From Kappaphycus alvarezii (Eukaryota; Rhodophyta; Florideophyceae; Gigartinales; Solieriaceae), in contig NADL03000028.1 of NCBI GenBank assembly GCA_002205965.3, forward strand, positions 248,001-312,000: 64,000 bases of DNA, in the 5' to 3' direction. Under the pieces are notes generated by a model. It was given only the letters and a program-made list of their open reading frames with translations. It had not been told where the DNA came from and made no database searches. This document shows, piece after piece, positions 50,319 through 60,878 of this stretch (position 1 is its first letter; each line of letters opens with the position of its first letter). Made by a program: the position numbers and the translations under genes.

Positions 50319-51090
50319 TCAAACAGTTACGATGTTGTTAATGTTTCCGTCATTATCATGCTCGTTCTCCTTTGTAATGTCATAGCACCACTCCCCATCG
50401 ACAATGAACTTGTAAGCGTGACGTCCTTTCTCCAACGGGATGACAACTTTCCAAGCATCATCCACTTGGTCATATCTAGTTTTTCCTCCCATCCGTTGAA
50501 GCTTCCTGTAATCTGCACCGAGTTTGCAACACTGGCATTCCAACAGAATTCAACAGCCGCCTCCTTTTGCGATGAATCCGTACTTTCGCCGTTCTCCATA
50601 CCTTTTTTCCCCAGCCACCGTTAAACGGATCTGCTCCTTCTCTGCCATCTCACTTGCCACTCGCTTGTCCAAAGTGGCGGCAGCCTCTCGTACCGGAATC
50701 GTAGTCTGCGATTCTATCATAGTCGACGGCATCGTCTCCGACTGAGGGTATTTCCCAGACAAGCTTCCAGCTTCAACGGACGAAACGTGGCCAGGATTCG
50801 CAGACTGAATGCTTGATCTCGGCAACATGCGACGGCTTTGGGGGCACGATGTCGGGATCAGCGGCATTTTTCGAACATCTGCTCCTTGACAGTGGCTTTT
50901 TTCTGGATGTTAATCGGATGATCCTGCTTTGCAGAGTTGGGCTTGTGTTTGGGGTGTGTGTGATACTTGGCTGTACCATTGGCACCAGGTTGAGCGCTCT
51001 TGGAGAGCTTTCCTTTCGGAGCTTGCTTATGATCCTGGATGTGAGTGGTTTAGTGGACACCTGGCGATCTTGTTTGACAACTTTACCCAT
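50319..51090 (-). CDS. CBM48 (AMPK-beta type glycogen/starch-binding) protein
   Basis: The C-terminal 90 residues form a family 48 carbohydrate-binding module of the AMPK-beta type: VEFCWNASVANSVQITGSFN then GWEE, WKVVIPLEKGRHAYKFIVDG then EWCYD, and ending DNDGNINNIVTV. Aromatic residues in GSFNGW and EWCYD are the usual alpha-glucan contacts. The first 165 residues are basic and disordered with a short helix (PVREAAATLDKRVASEMAEK). The protein ends right after the module and lacks the C-terminal interaction domain of AMPK-beta subunits, so it is more like an adaptor that brings another enzyme to starch, as plant PTST proteins do. Three frames are joined (breaks near 50,800, 50,595 and 50,465). 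Start ATG 51,090. Confidence 0.85.
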
Positions 51091-52700
51091 GATAGTGGCA
51101 CGAGTGGTAGATTGGGAGGCTTTTTTGTCCTTGTTGGTTAAATGAGTCTAGTGTGATTGCACTAATCGGCACGTGAGAGCGTGCAGTAGGGCACAGGAGA
51201 GGATGATAAGGCCAAATGGTGATTTCTCAGTGGAGCAATCGAACGATAGACGGAGTGTATGCAGGAACAGTGCGGAGTATTATGAGGTAGTGAGAGATTT
51301 CCAAACTGCAAGTGGATGCAGATCGCAATGCAAAGACTGGGTTAACCAAGGTTGACAGCGAGTGAGACAAGATTATGATAAAGGGTAAGGGTGGAAAGCG
51401 TTGGGAAAGCAAGAGCTAGGTGTGTAGGGTTGGCAACGGTTTCGTAAAGAACGACACAAGGTTGGAAGTATATTTCGTGGGGAGAAAAATCGGATGCTTC
51501 TTTCCACGTCGACAGATTCACACAAAATTAGATTTTTTTGTAAACTGTTTCAGCTCTTTTTCAATTCTTCGGAAGAACCTGCAGCCATTTCAAGCTTGTA
51601 AATGGAGCTCTGCCCGCGGGTCTTCCGCCGTCTTGGGCTGTACTACCGTAAACATGTACTGTGTGATTCGGTACAATACTGCATGTGCATTTGTTTACGG
51701 ACAATATCGGGGAGATGAAGAGGGAACATCGCTCAGAATTCTGAGGGCCGATCGGGGCTTTTTCCAATAATGCATTTCCCAAATTCAATGCACTACAGTA
51801 CTGTACGGACACCTGTTATACTAATGCCATACTGTACAGTAAAACAGTACTGTACTGGTTATCAAATTTTCTTGTTCAATTTGGCAGGCTACGGCAGATG
51901 CCGTGCGTACACTGTACTGTACTGAACAGTACTGTACAGTACTATATGCACTGGGATGGAGAGGAAGCGCACAGAAGATATGGTCGTCTGATACAGTAGG
52001 ATACGTTTTACTGTATGGCATTAGTATAACATAGGATACGGGGTGAGGAAATATCTTCAGTTGTAATCCAGTGAAATATGTAATTCAAAAGTTTCTTTTA
52101 ATCGGTGGCCCTGGAAAACTCTGAATTTATTTTTGCATTCTGGAAAAAGCACCAAAAACATTGAAATACCCTACCTCCAACCTCGTATACACTGACCCTG
52201 AGCAAGATCTGGCAAACATTACAGTACGTTATCCAGATACTGTAATACATATTACTACTCGAGCCAAGTTACGGTTTTGAATGGTCTGCAACTCGGCGGT
52301 TCTGCAAAGCACGGCCCTGCCTTGCATATCTTGGTTGCAGAATCTGGTGGCGGCAACGTAGAGGATGCAGCGTTGGCGACAGGACAACGGAAACAGGTTC
52401 TGTAGAGGGCAACTTTGTACCAACTTGCCGTGACTATTGCATACGCAAAGATGCGTCGGGAACGCGAACCATGGCTGATTTACTGCAGGAATGAAAGCAA
52501 ATTGGCTACAGTGTCAGGGAAGAGTGAAGATGTGCTCTTCCCGTCAGTATTGTCCAGAAAAAAAAGATCGAGAAAACTCTGTCTCCTGTCGCAACCCATT
52601 TAACCAGACTCTGCAATGCAATCACACCGTTGGACAGGACGACTCCTATTCTAAGTTCAAACCCCATTCATGCAGCACAACTGCATAGTGAATGACACCA
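51091..52700. other. Noncoding region with GTACTGTAC palindromic tracts
   Basis: 1.6 kb with no recognisable gene. Tracts of CTGTAC/GTACAG lie at about 51,794-51,806, 51,830-51,857 and 51,908-51,943. Short open frames on both strands lack family signatures. Confidence 0.5.
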
Positions 52701-53089
52701 TCACTCCCTCAGCACAAACGCATGCTCCCTCAAAACTTGCAGCCCCACAAACTCCAAAGTCTTGATATGCGTGGCCTCCAACACGACCGGTGGAGCGACA
52801 TCTGCATCCAAAGCCTCCTTCCATCTACTGGCACACAGGCACCATTTATCACCGTCCCTGAGTCCCGGAAAGTTATACTCGGGGCGCGTGTCATCAGATC
52901 ATTGCCCTGTCGTTTCGAGTATTCCAGAAACGCACGTGTTACCACTGCACACACGGTGTGCACACCATAGTCACTTCTGCCTGTACGACAACTTCCGTCG
53001 CGATAGTAACCGGTGACCGGATCCGTGCAGCATTGCTGCAATTCCCCACCCAGCACGTTTCGCTCCATGATGCCGTTTGTGGAAGCCAT
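52701..53089 (-). CDS. DUF2237 family protein
   Basis: Small protein of a family common in cyanobacteria, proteobacteria and plants; function not established. The signature is complete: RNVLGGELQQCCTDPVTGYY then RDGSCRTG, DYGVHTVCAVVTRAFLEYSK then RQGNDLMTRAP, then after one frame break EYNFPGLRDGDKWCLCASRW then KEAL, and VAPPVVLEATHIKTLEFV. Several conserved Cys are present. The break is at about 52,880 in a short C run, where one missing base restores the motif. Start chosen at MASTNG (53,089). An upstream Met at 53,188 in the same frame would add a 33-residue basic leader that could be an organelle-targeting peptide. Confidence 0.92.
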
Positions 53090-53644
53090 CCTTGCGGGAC
53101 ACTTGAGCGGTGCTCGGTAACTCTGACTTTGTGCAAGTCGTACTTGTCGACAAAACAGAAACGCCATTGCCATTTTTGGTAGCAACATTTTAGTTTTGGC
53201 AAATCAAGCAATCGCTCGCCAAGGATACAGGTGTGTTTGCCACCAGTAGTTGCAGCCACGTATGGTACTGTAGTATGGCGTACATATGTGGGGCATAATC
53301 CCTTATTCCTGCCCTTATCCTATCATACCACATCACGTGTCCTCCAGTATTTCATGGTTTATTGTAACTTGATCAGCGCGGAGCCTTCCAGCGAATACAG
53401 CCTCTCCATGTGTACTGTACTATACTGTACTGTGCGTTTTACAATTCATTTACAGTACTGTAGGTGCCTGGAATTTACAAAAAGAGGCCTGACCTTGCAG
53501 TTTAAAGCTACGCTCTAGTACAGTACAGGATACGGTAAGCATGACTCTGTGAACGTTGGTTGAAATACTGTAATTTGCACCTTGTCAACACACGGTGACT
53601 TGCCCTATGCTTTGATCCGGAAAGCACTTGTCCTCGTCGAATCC
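53090..53644. other. Intergenic spacer
   Basis: Upstream region of the DUF2237 gene. It has a CTGTAC tract at about 53,410-53,434 and nothing else recognised. Confidence 0.5.
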
Positions 53645-54520
53645 TCAAGTACAAGTAGATTCAGGTTGTCCAAATTCGACACGTCCCCAGCAAAGCGGTC
53701 GGTGAATATCGATGACACCTGTAGGGGCCCAGACGAGATTTCGTTCAGGATGCCACTCATCAACGCCCTGTTTCAAATCGGTTCCATGAGGCGGTACGCG
53801 CTGATACCGTCCATCTACAACTCGATGTGGCCACCACACCCTCGACATATTCGCACGCCACACATCCCCCTTTTCGGGCATCCCCCCATGCCATCCCAAT
53901 GGAGCCAAGTCACGGAATGGCAAGGCCAGTGTAACAGACAACCATGGGACGGCTTGTGTGGATTGTTAATTGCACCGTCGATGTGAACGGCGTAGCGCAG
54001 ACCGGGTAGCGGGAATGGTGAGATGGGTTGACCACCGAGATGGTAAGGCTTGTTGAGTTTAAGTTGCCAGGTAGTGGCTAGTGGATTAATTTCAAATTCA
54101 TAGTACGAACAAGTGGTGCAGGTGATGGGGCTAGGAAAAGTTCAAAGTCGGGGTCATGGAAAATGGGAGTGTTGGGCGTGGTAATGGAGGCCCAAATGTG
54201 GGGGTCGGCCATGTAAGCGGCTAGGTAGAAGTGCTGGGTGTCGTAGAGAAGTTTGAAACGGGTAGAGACGTTTGGCGGGGTGGATGACGACTTGGTTGCG
54301 CAATATCTACAAACGGAGAGGACCAAGGGGCTTGAGACCAGGTTGGGTCTGTGGTTAAGCCATTGATAGGGGGCGGAGATGAAGTAAAGGAGCAGATGTA
54401 TGTTGGGACGGGAAGGAGGCGGTCTGGTGACAGGGGGGGCGTGGAGGTCATGAGGATGCGGTGCGAGGGGGAATCCGACAAGGTCATTGCACGTGCGGAG
54501 GAAATGGGGTAGCTAGCCAA
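53645..54520 (-). CDS. CBM9-like carbohydrate-binding family protein
   Basis: Soluble beta-sandwich protein of the carbohydrate-binding family 9-like group, found in bacteria and plants. Motifs in order, read across three frames: an N-terminal VPTYICSF...PINGLTTDPTWSQAPWS then FVDIA, RFKLLYDTQHFYLAAYMADP then HIWASIT...IFHDPDFELFL, YYEFEINPLATTWQLKLNKP then YHLGGQ, LRYAVHIDGAINNP, and PFRDLAPLGW...VWRANMSRVWWPHR...ERNLVWAPTGVIDIHRPLCW. This covers the whole domain (about 290 residues), so the gene is complete. Frame breaks lie near 54,290, 54,125 and 53,940. Each is explained by a single-base change; the last is a missing G in GGTTGG. Start could be 54,520 or a later Met. Sugar ligand and location unknown. 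Confidence 0.87.
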
Positions 54521-55198
54521 TATGCGGAATCGTTTGATTCGAAATGAATCTCCACGGATGCTGCAGCTGAAGGACGCAAGTCACTTGCTGTAGCCATCTA
54601 TTTTCATGAATGAGTGACAGGGTATTTTCCCCTTGATTTTTACAGGTTTTCCTGTGCTGTACAGTACAGTACAGTACAGTCTAGGTGAAACGGAAAGGTA
54701 CAGTATGTAGGCATGGTGTACAGTACAGTACAGTACTGTACCGTATGATAGAGCTACTCGCCACTAAATCGTAGTGTATTGTAGGTAATCGAAACAAAAT
54801 TATGCATTCTCCTCGAGTACTATACCCAGAATTATCTCGATTCTACCCATTCTTTTTAAAGATGAGGTATGATGCGAACGTAGTCGACTCTTTTTTGAGT
54901 ATCGCACTCATGTTGTGCGTACTTACTATCTAAAGTGTGCTTCTTTGCAGAAACAACCACTGCCAAACTACTCACACCTCCACCCTATTCATACCGCTTT
55001 TCACTCAGCACACCTGCAATCTTTTGCGCCAAGCTCACATTTCACTTTCGTCGTTTTCCACAAACCGAAGATAATTAATTCCCTCCACCAATTCCCTTGC
55101 CGTCAGCGTGCAATTCGCAGTCCTCACCCCACCTCAACCCCCTCTACTTGACTACCCCCTCTCAATCTTCATACCTCATTCTCCTCAACTCTTTCATC
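54521..55198. promoter_or_regulatory. Divergent spacer with ACAGT tandem tracts
   Basis: Separates the divergent CBM9-like and VIP1-like genes. It holds the two longest tracts in the window: TACAG repeats at 54,657-54,680 and 54,717-54,741; the second ends in a palindrome (GTACAGTACTGTAC). Pyrimidine-rich DNA precedes the VIP1 start. Confidence 0.5.
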
Positions 55199-56566
55199 AT
55201 GTTCACACCCATCACCGTCGGCGTTGTCGGCCCCTCTCGCAAGCTAGCGAGCACCCCAATGCGTGCTATAGTGTCTGCTCTTCGACACGCCGACCCCAAC
55301 CTTAACGTCATTCAACTCGACGACGCCTTTATGCTTAACACCCCTATTGCACTTTGGCCTTCGCTTCATGTCTTGGTTGCATTGTACGCCCTCCATTTCC
55401 ATTGGAAAAGGTCTTGGCCTATGTCAAATTACGCCGCCCCGTCCTGGTCAATAACCTTTACATGCAACCTTACATGATGGACCGTCGTTGCATAAGGGCC
55501 GTCTTGAGGCGTGAGGGGGTCCCAACTCCCAACGCCGTCTTTGTCGATAGGGCCAATGGCGACGTCGTCACCCAGTCCTCTGGCGGAAACGTCTTGAGGG
55601 TAGAGACATCGCGCGGAGTGTCTCACACTATGGAAAAGCCTTTTGTAGAAAAGCCGTCGACCCTGAGGATCACAGTACGTTGAAATCATCTCTCGCTTTC
55701 CCCGCATTTCTTGGTAATCTTGCCAAACATAGTCTCCCACTCCCTGTTTCTTCATTGCTCTCTGTTGGAGTCGTCTTTGGGATTTTTTTGGCGATTGTCA
55801 CATGGTCGTTCCAGCTAAGATTCTTCGTCGCACGTTGCATCGCCAGGTACGCCTTTTGAAGCTACCTACACTTGCGTTTGTAGCACTGCTGCTGACTGCT
55901 TTTTATTTTTGCCATGCATTCCTTTGCCAATTCCATTATCATTTTTTTTGATAAAATTTCACCGCGTTTTCTGCGGTGCTCACCTCTCCGGACAATGCGT
56001 GTACACATCAACACAAAAAATCACAGATGTTTACATATATTACAAGGGAGGCGGAGTTCGCAAACTGTTTTCGCAAGACAAAGCACGAGTCCTCTCGCTA
56101 CGACCCTAATCAAACTACCGTACGTGCCAATGGTAGCTACATCTATGAGAAATTCTACGAGCCTGAGGTGTGATGTGGTCTATGCTGTGGGAGACTACTT
56201 TTACGCAGAAGCTCGTAAAGCCCCACACATCGACGGCATAGTAGATCGTGATAGCCGTGGCTTGAGCGTAGAGTTCCAGTCGTCCTTTCTGATGCGGAGC
56301 TCGCCATTTGTCGCAAGGCCACAAAGGCATTTGATCAGTTTGTTTTGGGCTTTGACTTACTGCGTGGTCCCGGTGATACTCGCTTTGTTATCGATGTCAA
56401 TGGCTGGAGTCTGGTCAAGAATTCCGATGAATATGCTGTTCAATGCGGTAATCTCCTTGCCAGGCACATTGACGCAGTCATGAACAAACGCCGCCATACA
56501 AATGCTGATCTCGACGAACAAGCTGAAAAGGGCTTCCACCCTTGCAGCCACCGCGTTTCAGGGTAG
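55199..56566 (+). CDS. VIP1: VIP1/PPIP5K-type inositol pyrophosphate kinase, kinase domain only
   Basis: ATP-grasp kinase that phosphorylates InsP6/InsP7 to inositol pyrophosphates. Exon 1 (55,199-55,674): ITVGVVGPSRKLASTPMRAI, then PLEKVLAYVKLRRPVLVNNL then YMQPYMMDRR, VLRREGVPTP and EKPFVEKP. Exon 2 (from 56,027): VYIYYKGGGVRKLF, GSYIYEKFYEP, YAVGDYFYAEARKAPHIDGI then VDRDSRG, and FVLGFDLLRGPGDTRFVIDV then NGWSLVKNS. The terminal D-V-N-G-W-S is the metal-binding end of the domain. The frame then stops at 56,566, with no histidine-acid-phosphatase domain (no RHGDR motif in any frame up to 57.2 kb). Known VIP1/PPIP5K proteins carry that second domain. Frame breaks near 55,405 (T run), 55,655, 56,073 (extra T), 56,165 and 56,290. 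Confidence 0.92.
55675..56026 (+). other. VIP1: Spliceosomal intron in the VIP1-like gene
   Basis: The donor is GTACGT after ...EDH, and the acceptor is AAAAAATCACAG before ATGTTTAC. Joining restores the conserved order PEDHN-VYIYY with the correct phase. 352 bp. Confidence 0.85.
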
Positions 56567-57207
56567 TCAACAGTCCTGCAATGACATCTTCGACAATTCT
56601 CACAGTCCATGTGTTGCCTAACTCTCCGCAAATCAAGTAATGAGATTGTCGCAATCAAGGTGTCGCTAGCCCATCGAACGTCAGTACCACTTTTTCCACA
56701 ATCTTCAATACTCTACGAGCTTGCATTCACGCATCCCTAATTTGACGTAATTTGAAGATCGCTCATATACTTCCAACATTTAATTCAGTTGCATCGCATT
56801 GAATTACTTATTTTACGTTGATCAAACGAATGGCATTCGACCCGTGGGATACAGTCTGCATGTGGTGACTGCAATCCCACATAAGCAGTTCAGCATGAAC
56901 ATAGTCCTCTTCATTCGATACGGAGCTCAAGTAAATGATTCGAGGGGAGGCCAATTGGTGTTCATAAGTTTTCTCCTGTTTTCCTGTGACCAAAACAACC
57001 TTCGCCCCACATCATGCCATCTATGATAACGTGTTGAAAAAATACAATGAGTTTTAGGTATTACCTAAACTCGCTTCCGAGTAAATTCCACTTTCATCTC
57101 CAAGGCAAGCGAGTCCAGTCTAGGCAAAGATTTCTCGTGATTACCCAAGCCCGACGTCAGATTTGAAATCGCAACTTAAGGTTTGCCGCCATATCTTCGA
57201 TTCGCAC
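56567..57207. other. Convergent intergenic spacer
   Basis: Between VIP1 and NELF-C/D, whose 3' ends face each other. Searched by eye for the missing phosphatase domain of VIP1; not found. Confidence 0.5.
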
Positions 57208-59121
57208 TCACACCGAACTAGTTACCTCCTTCTGGAACTCAATCACCATTTTCCCTACAACAATATCGCTACTGACTGCTGCCTTGACTCTTTCGTTGTC
57301 GAGAAGCTTCTTAACGTGCTCGGCAAACTCTGCTGAGTAAGGCGGCGAAATCGTTTTCAACAACTCGACACAAAATGACGCAGGTGACTCCTGTCAACCC
57401 TTTGATTGTCGGCCCAATTTGTTAGAAACACGTTGATAATCTGCACGCCCATCTGTATCCTTATCATCCCTGTTACTGATGCCATGAACTTGCTTCGCAA
57501 CTCTTCTTGCTGGTTGATATCAAGCTCAGAATACTCCCTCATGAAAGCTACTCGAATAATCTCCAGTATTTCATCCTGCAGAACCTTATGTTTCTGTGCA
57601 ATAGCTCTAGGAAAGCCAAGTGCCTCGGCGCCGTTATCATCAGAGCTCTGGTATCTTCGCCTCCCTGCAGACCCTCACGTGCCCACATCAAAATTCCGCG
57701 AGCAAGCAATGGGTTCTCCAATGCCTTAAGAGGTCACTCACAGGCTTTCCCTTTATCTTGAACCGCGGGCAACCTGGTTTAGATCCTCGCATATCTTCAC
57801 AATGTTCTCAATTTCGTAAACCAAGGTTCCCACTTGCTTCCGCAAGCGTTGTTTCGTCATGTCGTCGGAGAGCATGTCTGGCAATTCCAATTCGTCGAGG
57901 GGTATAAAAACTCCTCCGTAGGCCAATAACAAAGCCAAACACTTTCGCCTCCCCTCGTCTGGCTTACCGTCGATGTAAGTACGATGTTCATGGCTGAAAA
58001 GGGCCTTCAGAATATCCTCAAATACCTCGAAATGACATAGAGTCTTTATGAGAACGATTTCTCCGCCACATCGCACTTGAGCTCCGTACCGGTTTCGATG
58101 ACATCTTCATCGCGACCTACACTGAGATCGCCCAGAAGCACACTGTACACACTTTGGAGTGCTGTATCTCTCCTCAAATCGCCTCCGTACACCTCTGTCT
58201 CCAGCAAGGAGACCCAACAAAGCATCAAGCACTTGACCACGCATCGCTACATTGTCGCCACACAATCCGAAAGCACAGCCAAACGAATGATGTACTGACG
58301 CGCTATATGTTCAGGGACAATACCCGTACTGCTCATTACGTTGACTGCCTCCTTTCGAATCTCTTGGGAGATGCGGCGAAGCAAGCCGAGTAATGGGATC
58401 CTGTGCATCGCGAGCGAGCATAGTGAGAAGTCGCATGCGGTTATGGTAGTAGTTTCATCGTATGTAGACATGGTAGCGATTCTTTTGTACATTTCGAGCA
58501 AATCCGATTCGCTGACGGGTTTCCCATTACCGATAACATCACCAATTTGCTTACAAATGCATCGACAAAGGTTTTCGGGGAGGCGAGGACATCATGGGTT
58601 ATGCCCGCCTTGGAGAGCCTAGTTTCCCTGGTGAGTAAGTTATGGAGAATAGATTCCTTATTGCGAGCGGCCATTCCGGAGACGACAGGACTCCAGCGTT
58701 CCGATGAGGTTAGTTTAGAAATGACGGAAGAGCGGTTTCGGAAGTAGCCAAGGCCTCGTCGAGTTTGGGGACGATTGTTTGCTCATGGTCAAGTAGAACA
58801 GCCTCGACTGCTTTTCGAGATTCTGTTCACCGTCAGTATAGCTATCTGCCCATTGCATGAGGCAACGAATCATGTCGGGTAGCCCTCGTAGTTGTCCATA
58901 AGAAGGTCAATAGCGGGTTTGATATTCTCGTTGGTGGCCATGTATTTGGAAAGGTCTTCCTCAACGCTTTCAGTGAGAATAGAGTCGGAACCATGGAAGG
59001 GAGCAAGGTCATCAGTTTCCATGTTCTCCATTTGTGAATAATTTGTGGTAGGCGATGTGACGCGCACGGAGAGGGGTTGACTTTGAGATGACGGTTGATT
59101 GATAGAAGTGGCCTGAAACAC
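57208..59121 (-). CDS. NELFCD: NELF-C/D (TH1 family) negative elongation factor subunit
   Basis: Nuclear subunit of the complex that pauses RNA polymerase II after initiation. The protein aligns along its whole length with NELF-C/D, read across several frames: EDLSKYMATNENIKPAIDLL then MDNYEG (N-terminal TH1 helix), RRISQEIRKEA, LIKTLCHFEVFEDILKALFS and GRRKCLALLLAYGGVF (animal counterpart HKYIHILAYAASV), NPLLARGILMWAREG (VVAMGVLKW in animals), AQKHKVLQDEILEIIRVAFM then REYSELDINQQEELR, RSHLRHFV, and ELLKTISPPYSAEFAEHVKK then LLDNERV (EVLDVIAPPYTSDFVQLF in animals). About 638 codons without introns, near the usual size. Start ATG 59,121, stop at 57,208. At least six frame breaks are needed; the alignment on both sides of each argues against a pseudogene. 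Confidence 0.88.
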
Positions 59122-60153
59122 GGGTTACGCTTTGGAGGAATTCAAGAGGCTTGGTTGTGTCGTCTCAAATCCTTAATGCTTCTTGGCATTCGTTGGACCG
59201 TGGCGCGAGCCGGGATGAAAGTGTTGATTCACGAAATGAAAGAGTTGGAATCGTGGCGCCGCGGTCGACCAGCACTTCCTTCACTTGTTACAACGCAACT
59301 AGTTCTAGCGGCCTTACGCTAACGACGATTTTTTCACGGGAAATGGGCGGATATATGCGCAGGGTCCAAAAATGAGGATCACGCTCCTCAGATGGCTTGA
59401 TGTGTCCGTTTTGATCCGATCAATAGTTTCGCTTTTGAAATAAATTCAGCTATTTTTTTGTTCGAAGTGAAACAATGAAAAGTTTTTAGAAATTCATGCT
59501 GGTAAAGCGAAAATTTCGGAAGGCTTTGTGCGGCAAGTGTAATTTGAATACTGTAAGTCATACCAAAGTTTGAATGAATGACAGTCACAATTTCGGGCAT
59601 TACAGTATTCTTCAGTGCAGTAGCTTTAAGCCTAAATCGTACAGTTTTTAGTAATGTTTGCTAAAGCGGCCTGTTGTACACATAACTGTAAAGTTAAGAA
59701 TGGCCAGCAAGGTGACACCTCGATAATTGAAAACCATGTAAGCGAAAATCCGCAATAATTTCATACTGGGATTTTCTAAATTTTATTCCCATTAAATTTT
59801 TTTCACTAATTCTTTTACTAAATTAAAATTTTTAAAATTCTGTTTAAACCAGGATGTGTACAGTATGCTGTAAATACTAATAATTTAATAATCTTCAATA
59901 TTTCGTATAATTTTTTCACTATTGGCGGTCGTGTACACATACCTGTTGACAGCTGGCTTTTGAAGCATGTTTAGGGTTGCGGTTTGTGCCAAAGTCGACG
60001 GCGGCAAAGTCTTAGATCAACTGGTATTTTGCCTCCGCCGACATTCCCGGAAACCATCGTCGCTCCGATCACATTGTCGTCCCGATTTCCGCAATCACTA
60101 CCTTCCGCATCAACCTAGCCATCGTCGTCTAGATTCATTCTTCATTGCTAACA
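59122..60153. promoter_or_regulatory. Divergent spacer between NELF-C/D and RPL37
   Basis: About 1 kb. Strongly AT-rich at 59,760-59,940, then GC-richer DNA up to the RPL37 start. Promoters of both genes should be here; no defined element can be named. Confidence 0.4.
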
Positions 60154-60576
60154 ATGGTAAGATTGCAGCACCTCACCAAATATCCTTGTCTCAATACTCC
60201 CGCAGCAAAAGACAGCGATTGGACATCCCATGTCCACCAAATGACGGAATGCTAACGCCTTTTCACCTTGGATTCCTCAAACCACCGTGCTCGAAATAGA
60301 CGAAAGGTACCTCCAGTAATGGAAAGAGGACTTCGAAGACGCACACCATTTGCGTGCGTTGTGGCCCGCAGAGCCTACCACATCCAAAAGAAGATGTGTG
60401 CCGCATGCGGCTACCCGTATGCCAAGAAACGCTCGTATAATTGGTCGGCAAAGTCAAAGAGAAGGAGCACGACGGGAACTGGTCGTCAGCGTCACTTGCG
60501 CCACATGTCACGCCGCTTCAAGAACGGTTTCCGCGAGGGTGCTGAGGCCATGAAGCTTCCGGTTGTCATCGCCTAA
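60154..60576 (+). CDS. RPL37: 60S ribosomal protein L37 (eL37)
   Basis: Structural protein of the large cytosolic ribosomal subunit. Exon 1 is only the ATG (60,154-60,156). Exon 2 (60,300-60,576) gives [20 protein letters not shown] then [42 protein letters not shown] and [18 protein letters not shown]. The four Cys (C-x2-C ... C-x2-C) are the zinc site of the family. About 92 residues, normal length. One extra C in the run at 60,364-60,367 breaks the frame between CVRCG and RAYHIQ, certainly an error in an essential protein. The C-terminal KLPVVIA is slightly longer than usual. Confidence 0.96.
60157..60299 (+). other. RPL37: Spliceosomal intron directly after the RPL37 start codon
   Basis: Donor GTAAGA follows ATG. 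A branch-point consensus TGCTAAC is at 60,250-60,256, and the acceptor is GAAATAG at 60,293-60,299. Splicing gives M-T-K-G-T, the family N terminus. 143 bp. Confidence 0.93.
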
Positions 60577-60878
60577 GTCGGCAGTTCAAGTGAAATTCCA
60601 CTTGAGGGTTTTGTCTCTTGACAAGGATTATGGGTCTTGGTAGCAGGATGGGGAGATTTTACAGTACAGGATGGGAAAAGCAAGTTGGTCCTCTCGTGTT
60701 ATCATGAGTAGAGTGACAAACTTCTCTAACTAGATTCGCGCCAAGCGTTCTATGTCCCTTGCGGCAGCAGGGATCACTCCATACCCAGAACAGTGTAAAA
60801 CGCTCTCGTATTCCGACCAGAATCGCGAGCCTCTCGGCAAAATTATGTACCGCGATCTACAGTCAGTACGTATTATTG
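60577..60878. other. Convergent intergenic spacer
   Basis: Between RPL37 and the Rpp21-like gene. A short inverted repeat CAAGTGxAATTCCACTTG lies at about 60,587-60,605. Nothing else recognised. Confidence 0.45.
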
